Positions 12,604 through 24,747 of a stretch of 52,645 nt of DNA are shown here, one piece after another (the stretch's first letter is position 1; each line of letters begins with the position of its first letter). The stretch covers positions 1-52,645 of the forward strand of contig JAUGWO010000251.1 in the NCBI GenBank assembly GCA_049724395.1, given 5' to 3'. Both the position numbers and the translations under genes were made by a program. The notes beneath the pieces were generated by a model. The model did no database searches, was not told the DNA's origin, and saw only the letters and a program-made list of their open reading frames with translations. The stretch is from Spongospora subterranea f. sp. subterranea (lineage: Eukaryota; Endomyxa: Phytomyxea; Phytomyxea; Plasmodiophorida).

Positions 12604-12689
12604 ATCTCATTCTATTTTATAAAATCTGAAATGTCCGTTCTCTACAATCGTTCGCTCAAACATCGGACGATTTTTTCATATGATAATAG

Positions 12690-13070
12690 TGTTTCAGCTG
12701 TGGATGTAATTGTCATCGATCCTGGTCACCATAGCGACGAATCTGTGTTCACCATTATGCGTTGGGCGCAATGTTCGGGCGTCGAAACCACTGGTCAGTG
12801 TGGCGTACAGCCTGGTTTTGCGATCAGCTAGCTAGGGCGTTCGCCCACAGAATTAACGCCATTCCTTTCCTCAAACAAGTGCAAGATACGGTTCTGTTTC
12901 GACGGGCGCGATTTCCGAGCTGACGCAGGTCCATTCAATGTACAGAAGAGAGAAGAACTTAGCCACCGCAACTCGACATTTCAGGTGGTTGCGACGTTGG
13001 CGTTGAACGATTTTTTTTACATGCTGATAACCGCTGCAGGTCACGGCCTCAAACGACAACATACCTCGTC
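12690..13070 (+). pseudogene. possible Argonaute-like remnants
   Basis: Downstream of NTF2, after an apparent 3' splice site (GTTTCAG), the plus strand reads VDVIVIDPGHH, then FTIMRW and GVETTGQCG. This spacing resembles the start of a PIWI domain (VVVILPG, then VKR, then TQC). Further on, CFDGRDFRADAGPF and then a hydrophobic strand resemble the YDGRKNLYT region of an Argonaute N domain. The pieces are in the wrong order for one gene and are broken by stops, so if real they are debris of two copies. Similarity is weak and was judged by eye. From 13070 to 14394 I see only short open frames and no recognisable family. Confidence 0.28.
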
Positions 13071-14394
13071 TGTGAAGGCGGCTGAACAAAACGGGGCGTG
13101 CGCAAGCAGATGTTTTCGACCAAACATTTCGCTTTCGACGGCTCGGAAACTGTCGAAAAACGGGAAGTTGGCAAGGAGTGACAACCCGTTCAAACGCTCG
13201 ACGAAGAGGTAATCCAGAACATCCCCTTGAAGACAATCCAGCACAATTGCTAACTATCGTATTCACCTGCAACTTCCCTGCCCCTTACAAACAAAGTTGA
13301 TTCGCCCACCGTTCCACAATGTTAGCTCATTTCGTGGATCACCTGTACGGGGCTTGTCGTCGTCGTTTGTTCCCCGTCCGATCGCTAATTCATCATGACA
13401 GATTCCACTATACGAAATCAAACAACCTCCACTCCATCATGGCAGACTGCAATAGGATCAATGACACTGAGTGGTCGATGCACATTCCGAATCAGCTGCC
13501 ACTTCTGAAGGCGATGCCATAACCAATACTGAGGTGCCCAAGACGCTGTCCGGGCGCGACATGCAAACGAATGTAAACTCCTTCTCTATGGATTCGGCTC
13601 GGCGGGATTGGCAAATTGTTGTTGGAGATTCGTGCCGCCATGTGCAAGGGATATCCAAAAATTATACGGCTCGGCGCTAGAACAACAATAACGACATTGC
13701 TGCTTTCGAGACCCATTGAGTTTCGTATTTCCGCCTCAACAAAAAGGACTGGCCAAAGGGCATCAAGGTGGACCCCATAAAGCCAATGCCAGGAGCGCCG
13801 ATATCCATTGAAAGAGCGTATAAATGCCTACAACAGGAACCTCGAAATCAACTCGCTCGGGCGTTCGTTGTCCAACGTCTTCTCGTTCCCGTCACGAAAG
13901 CGCTACGACGGAACCGGCCCTCAGATTCGCGTTTCTTACAGAAACGACTCGTAGAAAATTTTCTAAAACTGACTCTGTGTTCTTGTCGCTATTGCTGTTG
14001 AGAGTTTGCGGCTAGTGACAATTATTGGGCGTTGGAGGTGTCAACGACGGTGCACTGCTCTTAGGGAACTGGACGATGAACCAAGCATTCTAAGGGATTC
14101 ATGGTTTGGGGTGAATGCTATTAGCCGACTGGGGAATCGGGCAACGAATCAACGCCAAATGCTGTTGGCCCAACAGATACAGATTGTTATGGCATCAAGT
14201 TCCGACCTGGGGCTAAAACGACACAAATCGTTGACATATATATATAATACTTTTTCAGTCTATTGATAATTATTCAAGAATTGATTGTTTTTCGCCTGAC
14301 CCGAATTATGGTAGTAGATCAGCGCCTATGATAGAACAATAATGTACCTCCTCTAACTGTTAATGAGAGAACACAAAAACAACAAAGAGCCCAA

Positions 14395-15378
14395 TCAGTG
14401 TTGCGATATTCGCCTGATGGTCTGAAGCAATGAGTCGATTTCTTCTGGCTGATCGACCTGGTATGGCTGGTCCACGTTCGTCTTATCGCAATGGAAGTTC
14501 TTATGGTCTTTCAGTTCGTTAGCGCTTGCTAGAGCTTGCTGACAAAACGGGCAACGGAATTCGATTTTCTTTTTGGGGGTTGCACACTTATGGGCCTGCA
14601 AAATCAAAATAAATCAATAGGTCGACGAAAACGGTTGCGCCATTGTCCGAACCTGAAATTGCTGGAACTCGGAAAATATGGCCGGACACTTGACGCAGCG
14701 AAAACAGCTTTGCTCGGCGTGGATTCGTACGTGCTTTTTGAGGCTGTCGGTGTTGCTGAACGACCTGCGACAGAACCGGCACCAGAACAGGCGCTCCTCC
14801 TGGTGAGTGGTCTCGTGGCGCCTGAGGTGGCTCTGCCGCTTGAACGACTTCCCGCATTGCTTACAGGTGAATGGTCGTTCGCCTGTATGGATGCGCAAAT
14901 GCCGCTCCAGATGGCTCTGGCATTTGAACGACGTCGTGCAATTCGCGAACGAACACGCATGAATCTTCACATTCGACTTTTTCCGCTTCAGTTTTTCAGC
15001 AGCCTGAACCGAAGTGTTATTGGCGACTTCCTCGTTATGCCTTTTGTCATGAGTTTCGATCTGCTCCTCCGTCCTAACCACGAACTCCTTGCACGTTGGG
15101 CAAAAGTGCGGCCTCATTGGAAAACCCGACCAATTTTGGAAATTCATGACGACCGGGTCGTCGCACTGAACGCTTGGGGTCGTGACGATGGCAGGTTGCT
15201 CAATTTGGATTGGCGCAGTTATCATGGCCTGGGTTTTTCCTGTCGCGTCCCGTAACGATACACTTGGAGAGCGCCAGTTACGAGGATTTCGACTAGCAGC
15301 TGCTGTACAGTCCGGGACTGGGCGGAGGCCGTTCTCCGAACACACAAATGCCGTAGAGTGTAACGGCAAGGGTTTCAT
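14395..15378 (-). CDS. multi-finger C2H2 zinc-finger protein
   Basis: Two exons (15378-14653 and 14595-14395) separated by a 57-base intron (GTTCGG...TTGCAG) give 308 residues. The fingers in order: HFCPTCKEF (long spacing), HACSFANCTTSF (C-x4-C), FTCKQCGKSF, FWCRFCRRSF, FRCVKCPAIF (completed across the intron as a C2HC-like finger) and FRCPFCQQAL. A HTGERPF linker joins fingers 2 and 3. The C-x4-C finger and the tight array recall TFIIIA-type proteins, but there are six fingers rather than nine, so I leave it unnamed. Nuclear DNA- or RNA-binding is likely. The first ATG (15378) lies only 66 bases from the divergent Ku80 start; the internal Met at 15225, followed by ITAPIQIEQP, is a plausible alternative start that would leave a roomier shared promoter. 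Confidence 0.87.
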
Positions 15379-15444
15379 TCATCGGCGGCCGCGGCGACAG
15401 CGGTGCGATCACTGTTATTCGGGGGCGGTTCCGGTTCGGGCAAC
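15379..15444. promoter_or_regulatory. very short divergent promoter interval between C2H2 gene and Ku80
   Basis: The two start codons are head to head with only 66 bases between them, or 219 if the C2H2 protein starts at 15225. The interval is GC-rich (GGCGGCCGCGGCGAC, GGGGGCGGTTCCGG) compared with its surroundings, as expected for a shared bidirectional promoter. No TATA-like element is visible. Confidence 0.4.
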
Positions 15445-17743
15445 ATGAAGGAGGCTTGCTTGCTGGTCGTCGATGTTGGCCGGACCATGCCCGAACAGGG
15501 CCTGGCAGACATCAGATCGGCCTTGCAGCGATACCTCGTGAAATGCTTCGTACAAGGCGGCATGAACGAATTGGGTTTGCTGCTGTTCGGATCGGATCAG
15601 ACAAACAACGCGCTCAATGTTGATACCAACGTAGGTTTTTTTCAATTCATTTTTTTCGACTGAATTTTCGATAATTCGAGTTGCATATTTTCAGGGAGAA
15701 TACGAATCTATTGAATTGCTGAGGGCGTTGGCGAAACCTGATGCCGCGCTAATACATCAGGTCGATGCATTGGCTAATGGTTCGTCTAATGTGGAAGGAG
15801 ATGTTATCGATGCCATTGTTGTTGGTATCAATGAACTCCATCTGCGAGTAAAGCACCTGAAGTTCTCGAAGCGCATGTTCATTTTTACGTCCGCTGGTGG
15901 AGCCACATCTTCCTCAGAACAGATTCAGGACATTGCTGAAATTGTAAAAGACCAGTCGATCGCGTTGAATATTATTGGAATTGGTTTCGGAGACAAGAAT
16001 CGTACAGGGTCACAAATTCAGAACGAGGCGTCATTAAGGCTCTTAGCTGAGCTCACTGATGGTGCGGTGATGTCTGCCGATATTGGCCTTAAGCTGCTCT
16101 CTCGTCCCGCTTGCAAAGCCGTCAGACCGACCGCGAAATATCGTGGTGCATTAGAGATATCTAGTTTGATTCAGATTCCTTCCAATACATTTGGAAAGAC
16201 AATGGCGGCTGGATTTCCTTCTATGAAGAAACAAGCACAAACCGCCCCCGGATCCACGATTAAAATGGAGACTGCCTCATTCAATAAGATGACAGGTCAA
16301 GAAATCATAAAAGAGCAAAGGTTGAAAGCGTATCGATACGGCAATGCTTTAATACCTGTTTCCGACGTTGACGAATCGCTTTTTTCATGTCGTGATCTCA
16401 AGTGTCTTCGTATTCTTGGATTCATTCCTAGATCCGACGTTCCCAGGTTGTCATCATCATTATGGAATAATCCTCATTTCTTCGATGCTGACATATATTA
16501 GGCATTTATTCATGAGCAGCGTCGACTGTGTCGTTGCTGATGCGAAATCACCCGACGCTGTAGCAGCGTTCTCCGCTTTTGTTGCCGCCATGAACGAACT
16601 CGATTTTGTTGCTCTTGTCCGAATATTCTAAAAGAGACTACAGCCCAGCTCGACCAGGTGTACTCTCTCCGGGCTTGGAAGGAGAAGCGGATGTAATCCG
16701 GAATTGTTGATCCGCCCAACACAACTGATACGGAATTGCCAGGTCATGTTTTTAAACGCGCTCCCGTTCGCTGATGATATTCGGGACTATGAGTTCAACC
16801 CATTATCTCGTTTTACGGTTTCTGACAAACAAGCTGCCGCCGTTGATGCGTTAATCGATGCCCTTGATCTCAGTGAAGCCAGCGTTGATGCTTCAGGAGA
16901 ACGTGTTCCGGCGTTACGACCAGAATCGACTTTTAATCCGGTATTGCAACGATTATATGCAACTTTGCACGCTCGGCTCCTCAGTCCTGGTGCTGATGTT
17001 CCACCGCTGCAGCCTGAGATTCGGGCCCCATTGGAGCCAAACGAGGATATATTTGACAAGGCTATTGACGCATTTTCCAGGTAGACGTATATTCATGACG
17101 TATAAATGCTTTCATCAACAGAATGTGGTGTAACAGGCTTCGTGATGTTTTACCATTAGTTGTCGCACCCGAGGCGGATAAGAGCAAAGCTAAAGGTCGC
17201 CGTGATTGGCGTTCTGAAATTAATGCAAGCCTTGGTGATACTGATACTCCTGATCAATCATCGACTGTTGACGTATCCTTGTCGGATTTGATGGAGAAGG
17301 AGGTTACGATAATTACCACCGCATCCCCAGTTCAGGATTACAAATCGTTGATTATGCGAGCCGGTCAACCAGCTGACTCCACAAAGCAACTATTCGATGT
17401 CGTTATACAGCTGATCGAGCAGTCTTTCCAGGGAAGCGGAGAAGCAAAGGCCGTTGATTGTATCGAGGCAGCTCGGCAAATCTGTTTAGAGTTATCGCTA
17501 CCCGATCCGTTTAATCAAGGATTATCGCTGACTAAAGCGCGATTCATGGGATCACCCTTTGTCGCACAGTTGAAAAGCAAGCGTCTGTTCCCAATTAATT
17601 CTGATGAAGTACCTACTAGTTCGATTTCTCCCCAGGAAGCGGTGTCGTTCTTTGATGTGCCTGTTATCGCTGATGAAGGTCAAACTCAGAAAGTTGATGA
17701 AGATTCAATATGGGAATCAGCTGGATGGGATGAGTTAGGATGA
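15445..17743 (+). CDS. KU80: Ku80 (XRCC5) DNA-end-binding subunit, one apparent frameshift
   Basis: Five exons: 15445-15630, 15695-16446, 16502-16692, 16743-17080 and 17137-17743; introns are 50-64 bases. The product is about 690 residues (human 732). The N-terminal vWA-like domain begins EACLLVVDVGRTM; the Ku core follows (RLKAYRYGNALIPV, RILGFIPRSDVPR, AFSAFVAAMNELDFVALVR, RPGVLSPGL, NALPFADDIRDYEF). The C-terminal helical Ku_PK_bind domain (about residues 550-640; YKSLIMRAG, AVDCIEAARQICLEL) is followed by an acidic end (DEDSIWESAGWDELG), analogous to the DNA-PKcs contact of vertebrate Ku80. With Ku70 it clamps broken DNA ends for non-homologous end joining. In exon 3, near 16623-16628, the frame shifts by one base: VALVR continues as YSKRDYSPARPG only in the next frame, and the exon total is one base over a multiple of three. 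This is either an assembly error or a real lesion. Its 3' end converges on the MFSD5-like gene 111 bases away. Confidence 0.95.
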
Positions 17744-17854
17744 ACAACTTCTCTGCCAAGAACAGCATTACAGTATTTTTAATTATTGCCTTTCGTTATC
17801 TGGCAGCCATTTCAATTATCAATCCGCAATAGATTTTTACTAAGAAGAGCTCCA

Positions 17855-19589
17855 TTATTCTACATGAAGCGACTTCTCCGATGCTGCATTTAGTGACTTC
17901 TCCCGAGCGGCGGCGGCAGTCTTGTACAGATGTCTGTTCGAATATTGAAGCATTGCAGCTGCCGTCAACATTGTACTGCAAATTATCCAGACAGCGGTAT
18001 GAGCAAGTTGATCGAGCTAAGTGAGGTAATTTAAATGGGGGTTGACTCTATAGAAGAATCAGAGCTCTGGCCTTACGGTTAGGAGAGTCAACACGACGAT
18101 CAGGTTCAGCGGAATCCTATAGAGGTTCATGATTGTACTTCGAAGGGAATCTGGGATGAGTCTTCCTCGAAGAGTCCCCATTGATGGCCAGAATAGGCCA
18201 CAGCAGATCTGAACAGTACTGATCACATACTATCTGAAAGCGGGCCCTCATGGGAACACACCTCGAATAAGAAGAATGCAAAGAGACGAGGGTTGAAGGA
18301 TTGGGAAACAGCTGGTATCAATAGCGCTAGCGATGCGGCGATGAATATAAAGGGAGAAGACGTCTCGACCGATATTTTAAGGTCCAGGAGTATTGAGAAG
18401 AGAGATGATCCAATCATGGTGCAGATCATAAAGCAGGCGAAGACCCATCCATGCTGAATGGGGCTATCCAACGATGAGTCCAGCGACGGGGTCCATAAGA
18501 AGACCTATGCATCATTTTCAGGATTACCACAGATAATTCGCTAAACGACATGGTACTCACGAAGATATACATGGACGATTCGAACAAGGATTGCACGATG
18601 CCTAGTGACAGCGTCTCTGGTGATTGCCGAAGGTGTTCGATGGCGTTTTTGAACGACGTCTCGATCTCGACTGATGAGTCGCCATAGTTCTCATCCCAGA
18701 ACAACGTGATCGTAAATAAGCTGAATGTGATTTGAACGTGGTTAGAACAACTGTTGACTTTGAGGGTGAAATGCTGTGGACCTGATCGCCAATAGGAGAG
18801 CGGCCACATCAAATGGGCCAACGGAGCCAAGCTTATCGTAAGCGGAATTGGCAACAACCCCAGAGAAGATGGCCACGATGCCATTACCCAGCGTAGCTTT
18901 TGAGAAAGTCAATGGTAGAGATGCGCCATTATATCCTTTCGAATGATGCTGTTTGATCAGCCATGATTCTAAGTGTTATCAATCCAATCAGGTTCATTGT
19001 GAAAGCAGAAACAACAATAATTGGCCCGTCACCAAATGATGAATAAAGAATCGATGTAGAAATGCCTGACAATAACCGGCCACACATTAGTATTGAGAAT
19101 CGATCTGAATGCTTGAGAAGGCAGGCAATGAAATACAGAACACAGAAAAGCTGACAGCATTTTTTCCGACCGCTAAGGAACACAAGTAAATCAGAAGAAG
19201 AAAATCAGATCGGGAGTATTTGCACAATTTATCAGCTAATGATCCGATCACTGTTCCCGCGATCATACTGGATCCAAATCCCGTCACGAACAGGGTAGCG
19301 ATCTGATTTTGACTAAATCCATAACTGGAATATAACTCATAGACATACGGGCCTTGCAGCCAATCCGATCCTGATTGCATTGTTATGTTGAGCTGGGGAA
19401 AAAGGTCAACATCAGGCCATTCTCACCCATTACCATCAGGTATGTAAATAGGTATAGACGCTCAAAGGCGGCATATTCTCGATCAAGGGCAGTTGCCGAT
19501 ACGCTGATCGGTGAGCCACCCTTATATGCAAGGGACAAGAGCTTCGTTGATACTAGTACAGCTAATAAAGTTATGGCAACGACCAACAT
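17855..19589 (-). CDS. MFSD5: MFSD5-like (molybdate-anion family) major facilitator transporter
   Basis: Eight exons on the minus strand (19589-19427, 19370-19226, 19172-19033, 18968-18782, 18720-18561, 18504-18262, 18208-18077 and 18016-17855) sum to 1332 bases, or 443 residues; human MFSD5 has 450. Introns are 53-64 bases. The diagnostic MFS_5 signature follows the first membrane segment: SDWLQGPYVYELY, FVTGFGSSMIAGT and GSLADK. After it come GRKKCCQLF, GRLLSGISTSILYSSFE, WDENYGD, IVQSLFESSMYIFVFLWTP and, near the end, PSMGTLRGRLIPD with a fragment matching RVPLN. The protein should have about 12 membrane segments and transport an anion, molybdate in characterised plant and algal relatives, across a cell or internal membrane. 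The start at 19589 gives an N-terminus like that of human MFSD5. Confidence 0.94.
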
Positions 19590-20118
19590 CGCTCTCGATT
19601 ACAACTCCGTTGAATCCGACGTAGGTTTTGCCCTAGAGGATAAACGACTGCCCAATAACTCTAGACTGAGCAGTCATAGAACGAGAATAAAACACAAAGA
19701 TTTTCCACAGGGTGCTGATTGACAAGGGGAGTTGCTCCATTCAAAATGGCATAGCAGTGAGCAGGAGTTGCGGACTATAGAATCGGTGTCCCGTAATGAT
19801 CGTCGAGTGTGTTGTGCTTTGGCGGCACACCAAAGCGAAAGCTGATTGGGTCAGGAAACAAATTTAGACGGAACATTTCTAATATTTGATAAAATAAATA
19901 GCTCCAGTAGATGCGGTAAATAAATAACAACAGATATTAAAGTTATTAAACGATGGCTGGAAATGAGATCCAGTTAATCAACCTTGGTTGCCAGCTGTGG
20001 AGCGGGCATAATATTGACCTATGAAACTGCAATTTTTATCGCGGAGGCAGGATCAGCGCTTGTACCGAAACGCACTTCGTAGGACCTAGACGTTACTTAA
20101 AGTCAAACCTACATGATT
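19590..20118. other. 529-base intergenic region
   Basis: It lies between the start of the MFSD5-like gene and the 3' end of the PPR gene, and no coding exon is visible. A perfect 7-base hairpin (GCTTTGG, 7-base loop, CCAAAGC) lies at 19816-19836; its role is unknown. Confidence 0.5.
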
Positions 20119-23100
20119 CTACGGTACATAATAACTCGACCTGCGCTGTAAGCTGTATGCAATGTCATCAGGATAGGTGTTAGGAGTGGATTCCATATAT
20201 CTGATTAAATCGTCGCAGCAATCGACCAATCCCTGGGAGGCATATAATCGAAGAAGTTCATGAAATGTGACCAGCGATGGAGACAGTTTGAGTTGGATCA
20301 TAACCGATAATAACACTGAAGAACAATAAGTTGAAGAGAACAACAGTCAGAAAAATGTTTACCGTGTCCTAGGGAGACATTATTTTTTATGCGACAGGCG
20401 AAGAGAAGAGCGTTTATAGTATGAATGGTTGGACAAACACTACATTGTCGCATTTCGTCCAGGAGAATACGACAGGAATTCAAGTCACCTGGATACATAT
20501 GCATTCAACGAAGGTGCTCATGTGACGAATTCAATGGCTCTACCTAGTCGGGCATAAGCCTTCATCATCGCCGTATACATCGCTTCAGATATGGGCAACA
20601 TCTCATTTTTAGCCCAAGTCATCAGTTGTTCACAACTTTTGACATTTCCTTGCCTAGCCAAGGCATCCATCAATGCTGCACAGCATCCAGGGCTTGCTGG
20701 TATCCCGTGACGAAGCATGTAATTAAAAAGCCAGACAGCACTCTCAGTCCTAACAGTATCGCGAGCCAATGTGATCATTAACATTTCGTACTGCTGAGAG
20801 GTTGAAAGAGCCGACTGAAGCACAATCCTAGAATAGATTAACACTGTTCATGTCTATCTGTGCGATAATACCTGTTGATACACCTAGAAATGTATTCACA
20901 GTTCAAGCGACTGCGACCATCAACGCCAGCACTCGATTTGTCAGCATTGATGGAAACTTCTGAGAGCACCCCAAAAATTCTTTCTTTGAACGCATCTGTA
21001 TTTATCGGGAGTTAGGCATCAGTTGCATTGGCGAATTTACAAATATATCACCAGAAGCCGCCGCAGCGATTACAGTTTCTGGCCAGTTTTGTCGTATAAA
21101 GACGATCCCAGATCGGCCATATTTTCTTGAAGAGGCGTATAAGAAGAGCCACAAAACAGAAATCAATGGGAAAATACCGGATAATAATTGATATTAAAGA
21201 CGAGGTAGGGAGAATGGGATAAGATATCGACTTAATTTCAGTTAACGCCGACTGACAAATTCACGTGAGATCCGGTACGATTGCGAATTGGCTTCCTCTT
21301 ACAGAATCATCGCCTGATAGCATCAGTACATACTTCAATGTTGTTGCGTCAATCAAAACTGAAGACTCTTTCATCTCTTGATACAAACGTAACCCTTGTT
21401 TTCGCTAGAAAATCAGCTTTCAAATTCTGAATTGACATGTATCACTAAATCTATACACCCGCCTGTGCCGATAAGATCCGCTGATCAGTATATTGAAAGT
21501 AACCGTGTCAGGGAAAAAGCCAGCTAGTTGAAGGCTTGCGCGTAGCTATATTTCACAAATAAGAGAAAACTCCATATATCGCATATTGTCGGCTAACCCT
21601 TTCTGCTGCAGCAAAATCCCCTGCTCTGCATTGCGCATCGATAAGAATGTTGTAAGTGCATAAATCAGGAATAGCCCCAGAGGCCCTAATGGTGGGCTCC
21701 AAAAGTTCTCGAAGATTATTTCTGCAAAGCAGAGCAAGAACTGCATTTACTGAGCACGCACTGAAACAAAAAACGATATTACAAAAGGAATAGTTAGCAG
21801 GAAGGACAGTCACCTGAGTGAACCTTTATGGCCGTATCCCCAGTAACTGATGGCATCAAGCGACCGGCGAATATGCCCCAAACAAGCAAGATGAAATATA
21901 AGACGATTGAATTGGTTGCCTTGAATTCTACATAATGACGAGCGACGTTTTCTATGATTTGACAATCAATCGAAGATAAACGTTGTCACATGAGAGTTAT
22001 ACAGTGTGAAAAGAAATTGGTCAATCTCAGGCATGGAATTGGTTCGGCGATAAACATCCAGTAAAATGGGTTCTGTGCATAAGTGAGGACTAATGCCCAA
22101 AAGGGCTTGACAGGCAGGGAAGTCATTGAAGGACGAGAAAATGCGGAGCAGGACATTGTCAAGTGAAAGATTGGCAACTGCAAAATTGAATTAGTGAAAA
22201 CATTGCAATGCAATACATGTAAGTAAGGGCCCACTAACTGCTAGGAACCAAACGGAACGTGACGCTTTTGTACTTCATGATCGCCGCGATCAGCGCCAAG
22301 CTCCGTAAATCATTTTCGTCGCCGGTTTCAGCTGAAACCCAAGGGGAAGGAGATATCAAAAACGAATGCGCTGCACTTGGACGAAACATGATTCCTTTTT
22401 GGTGTAGATAAAAAACCTATCACATGTCAGATTTTGACCAAAACCGTTTGCGCAGCACCGTACCATTTGGCACAAAGTGTGATCAGCAGGATACCTCGCG
22501 AATTTCATAATCAGATATGTCAATAAAGCGGCAGTCGTAGCTGAATCCATTGTTGTTCGATGTGAAATGAAAATGGAGATAATACGCCGACACAGATCAA
22601 TTCTACAAAAACCTTGAACTTGAAAAATTGAGAGCTCATTTGTTACGCAATTAGACCTATCGTCTTTGATACTTGACATGAGGGATTGACGAAGCGCGAT
22701 TCTATCAGGTCCAAACTCGGAAATAATCAGTGGCATCAAAGAGGGTGCAAGATCTAGCAATGGCGTAACCTGCTGACGACCTGCAAGAGTTATTCGACAA
22801 AGGGTGATTCGAAGAACATTTCAAATACATGGAACGGATTGGGTTATGGCATAGTTTTGACGGACGATGTCCAGCGCTGAACCTGTTGAAGATTTAGCCT
22901 GACCAATCGACTGAACAAGTATATTTTGCGCGAGTTTGTCCCAGATATGATCAGGATGTGTTTGGGACACTAAGTTGTAGGTTTGCCAGATTAAACATGA
23001 CGGGTGTCCATGACGTTTGAGGTTCGAAAATATGGATGATAGGACAACACCGTTAGGAACAATTCCTGTTTAGCTGTTAACAAGAAAAACACACGTAGTG

Positions 23101-24207
23101 AGCTGTTGTTTACCTATTTGAACCATGTGAGCTACCAAGGCAGAACAAAGCTTAAAATTGCCTTGAACACCATACCCATGGAGCAGCGGAGAGAATGAAA
23201 ATAAATCCGGTGAAATTCTAGTGCAATACTGCCTCAAAAACCTATGCGCACGAGCAACCTTGCCGCATTTGCATAATGTGTTGATCAATACATTCATTGC
23301 AGTTGTTGAGGCAGCAATACCCCCTGAAAATCGGATGAAAAAGCGAAATGATTAAAGCAAAAGAATTAAACACCTGTCACCATCTCAGCAAAAAGTGTCT
23401 CTGCATGAAGAGCAGTGTGTTGGCTGCTCGAAGACGGGGATGGGCTAACAAGAGAGAGACTGTGGATTAATGCTGAATACGTATAATGATCGATGGCTAT
23501 TGGCGAATGCGTAAGCATGGATCTCACGCGCTCAAAATCTAGAGTTCCAATGCGACTTTTTGCCACAATAAACGCACCATGAAGGCGACTATCTGCGACC
23601 AAGCCACAAGTGCCTAGCACATTTTCAGATAACTGAGAAAAAATTAGGCACCTATATGCAACCTTTCAAATGCCATAATCTCTGAAGTGCTGAATTCGAT
23701 TTGCACAATCCAGCCGCCCTGATTAAGGTAGTTAACACATTTCTAGTTGGTAGCACCCCTCGATCTACTCTGGACTTCAATTCAAGAAAACAGCGCCAAT
23801 CCGTCTGTTGTTACCAATTAAATTTAACCCCGTTCTAAGACAAGCTTTTGCGTTGCCATTCCTCATCCAAGCAGAAACAATAATGGACATGATAGTTGGA
23901 GTGGGAAAAGAAAGACAATCAATGAACTTTTCCGCGGTTGAGATTTTTTGTGAGCATAGAATCTTGACCGTTAACGCTCGTTGTTGTAAAGTTAACCTGG
24001 TGTTGAGAGCTCAGGTTAATGCACACCGAAAATGCCATAGCACGTGAACCTGTCATCAAGCAACGACGTAACCCTAGGAATGTCGTTGTGATGGCAACGA
24101 CTGAGAAGTAGCACCGACGAAGGAAGATTCCTGAGGCGTGATGATGACGCACAAGGACTAGGCTGGCTACATGAATGGCGTAATTTTCGAGCGACCCTAT
24201 GGCGCAT
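20119..24207 (-). CDS. pentatricopeptide-repeat protein, probably mitochondrial, many exons
   Basis: A long minus-strand gene with roughly a dozen exons. The first two are 24207-24050 and 23996-23815; further exons carry on at about 23590-23380, 23320-23100, 22790-22620, 21790-21590, 20830-20520 and 20500-20119. The N-terminus MRHRVARKLRHSCSQP is Arg-rich with no acidic residue, as in mitochondrial targeting peptides. Typical 35-residue PPR helices recur: VLPTRNVLTTLIRAAGLC, TAMNVLINTLCKCGKVARA, DLFSFSPLLHGYGVQG, PDLCTYNILIDAQCRAGD, ASPGCCAALMDALARQGN, EAMYTAMMKAYARLGR and PSLVTFHELLRLYASQG. PPR proteins bind organellar RNA in processing, stability, editing or translation. Splicing between the middle exons was not resolved base by base, so the exact length is uncertain. 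Confidence 0.82.
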
Positions 24208-24431
24208 AGCCTGATCTGAAATCTAGGGTTGCAGAACCTAAGATAATCGTTGATACATAATGGGATGGTGCAGTTCCATTAATGATATTCACAATGGGGG
24301 TAACAGCAACCTCACACAAACATCATGTAGGTACGTGTCATATCCTGCCCCTGGGTCTGTCCGTATGTACTTATAGGTGGTGCAGCGCCGCCGCGCCGCT
24401 ACAACAGCACAGCGTTTGTAGTGTACATACC

Positions 24432-24747
24432 GGTGGCAGCAGCAAGTCGTTACCAGCTGCCTCAACAGCAAGTAACCCAGGGCCAGACGCTACCTGCTGC
24501 CTCAGCAGCAAGTAACCCAGGGCCAGACGCTACCTGCTGCCTCAGCAGCAAGTAACCCAGGGCCAGACGCTACCTGCCTCTACCTGCTGCCTCAACAGCA
24601 AGTTAACCCAGGGCCAGACGCTACCTGCTGCCTCAACAGCAAGTAGGGTAACCCAACGTTACCTGCTGCCTCAACAGCAAGTAGGGTAACCCAACGTTAC
24701 CTGCTGCCTCAACAGCAAGTAGGGTAACCCAACGTTACCTGCTGCCT
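24432..24747. repeat. minisatellite, 40- and 38-base units
   Basis: About eight tandem units. The left part repeats a 40-base unit (TACCTGCTGCCTCAGCAGCA, then AGTAACCCAGGGCCAGACGC); the right part repeats a 38-base variant in which the second half is AGTAGGGTAACCCAACGT. Each unit contains TGCTGCCTCAGCA or TGCTGCCTCAACA, which can form a small hairpin. The array lies about 225 bases upstream of the PPR gene start. Confidence 0.93.

Noticed and set aside
14536-15255. 239-codon open frame on the plus strand
   Set aside because: Exact antisense of the C2H2 gene exon at 14653-15378; the zinc-finger motifs are only in the minus-strand frame.
19816-19836. Hairpin as a terminator
   Set aside because: An isolated 7-base stem in a eukaryotic intergenic region, with no sign of function.
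24432-24747. CRISPR-like array
   Set aside because: Units are contiguous without unique spacers and the DNA is eukaryotic; it is a minisatellite.
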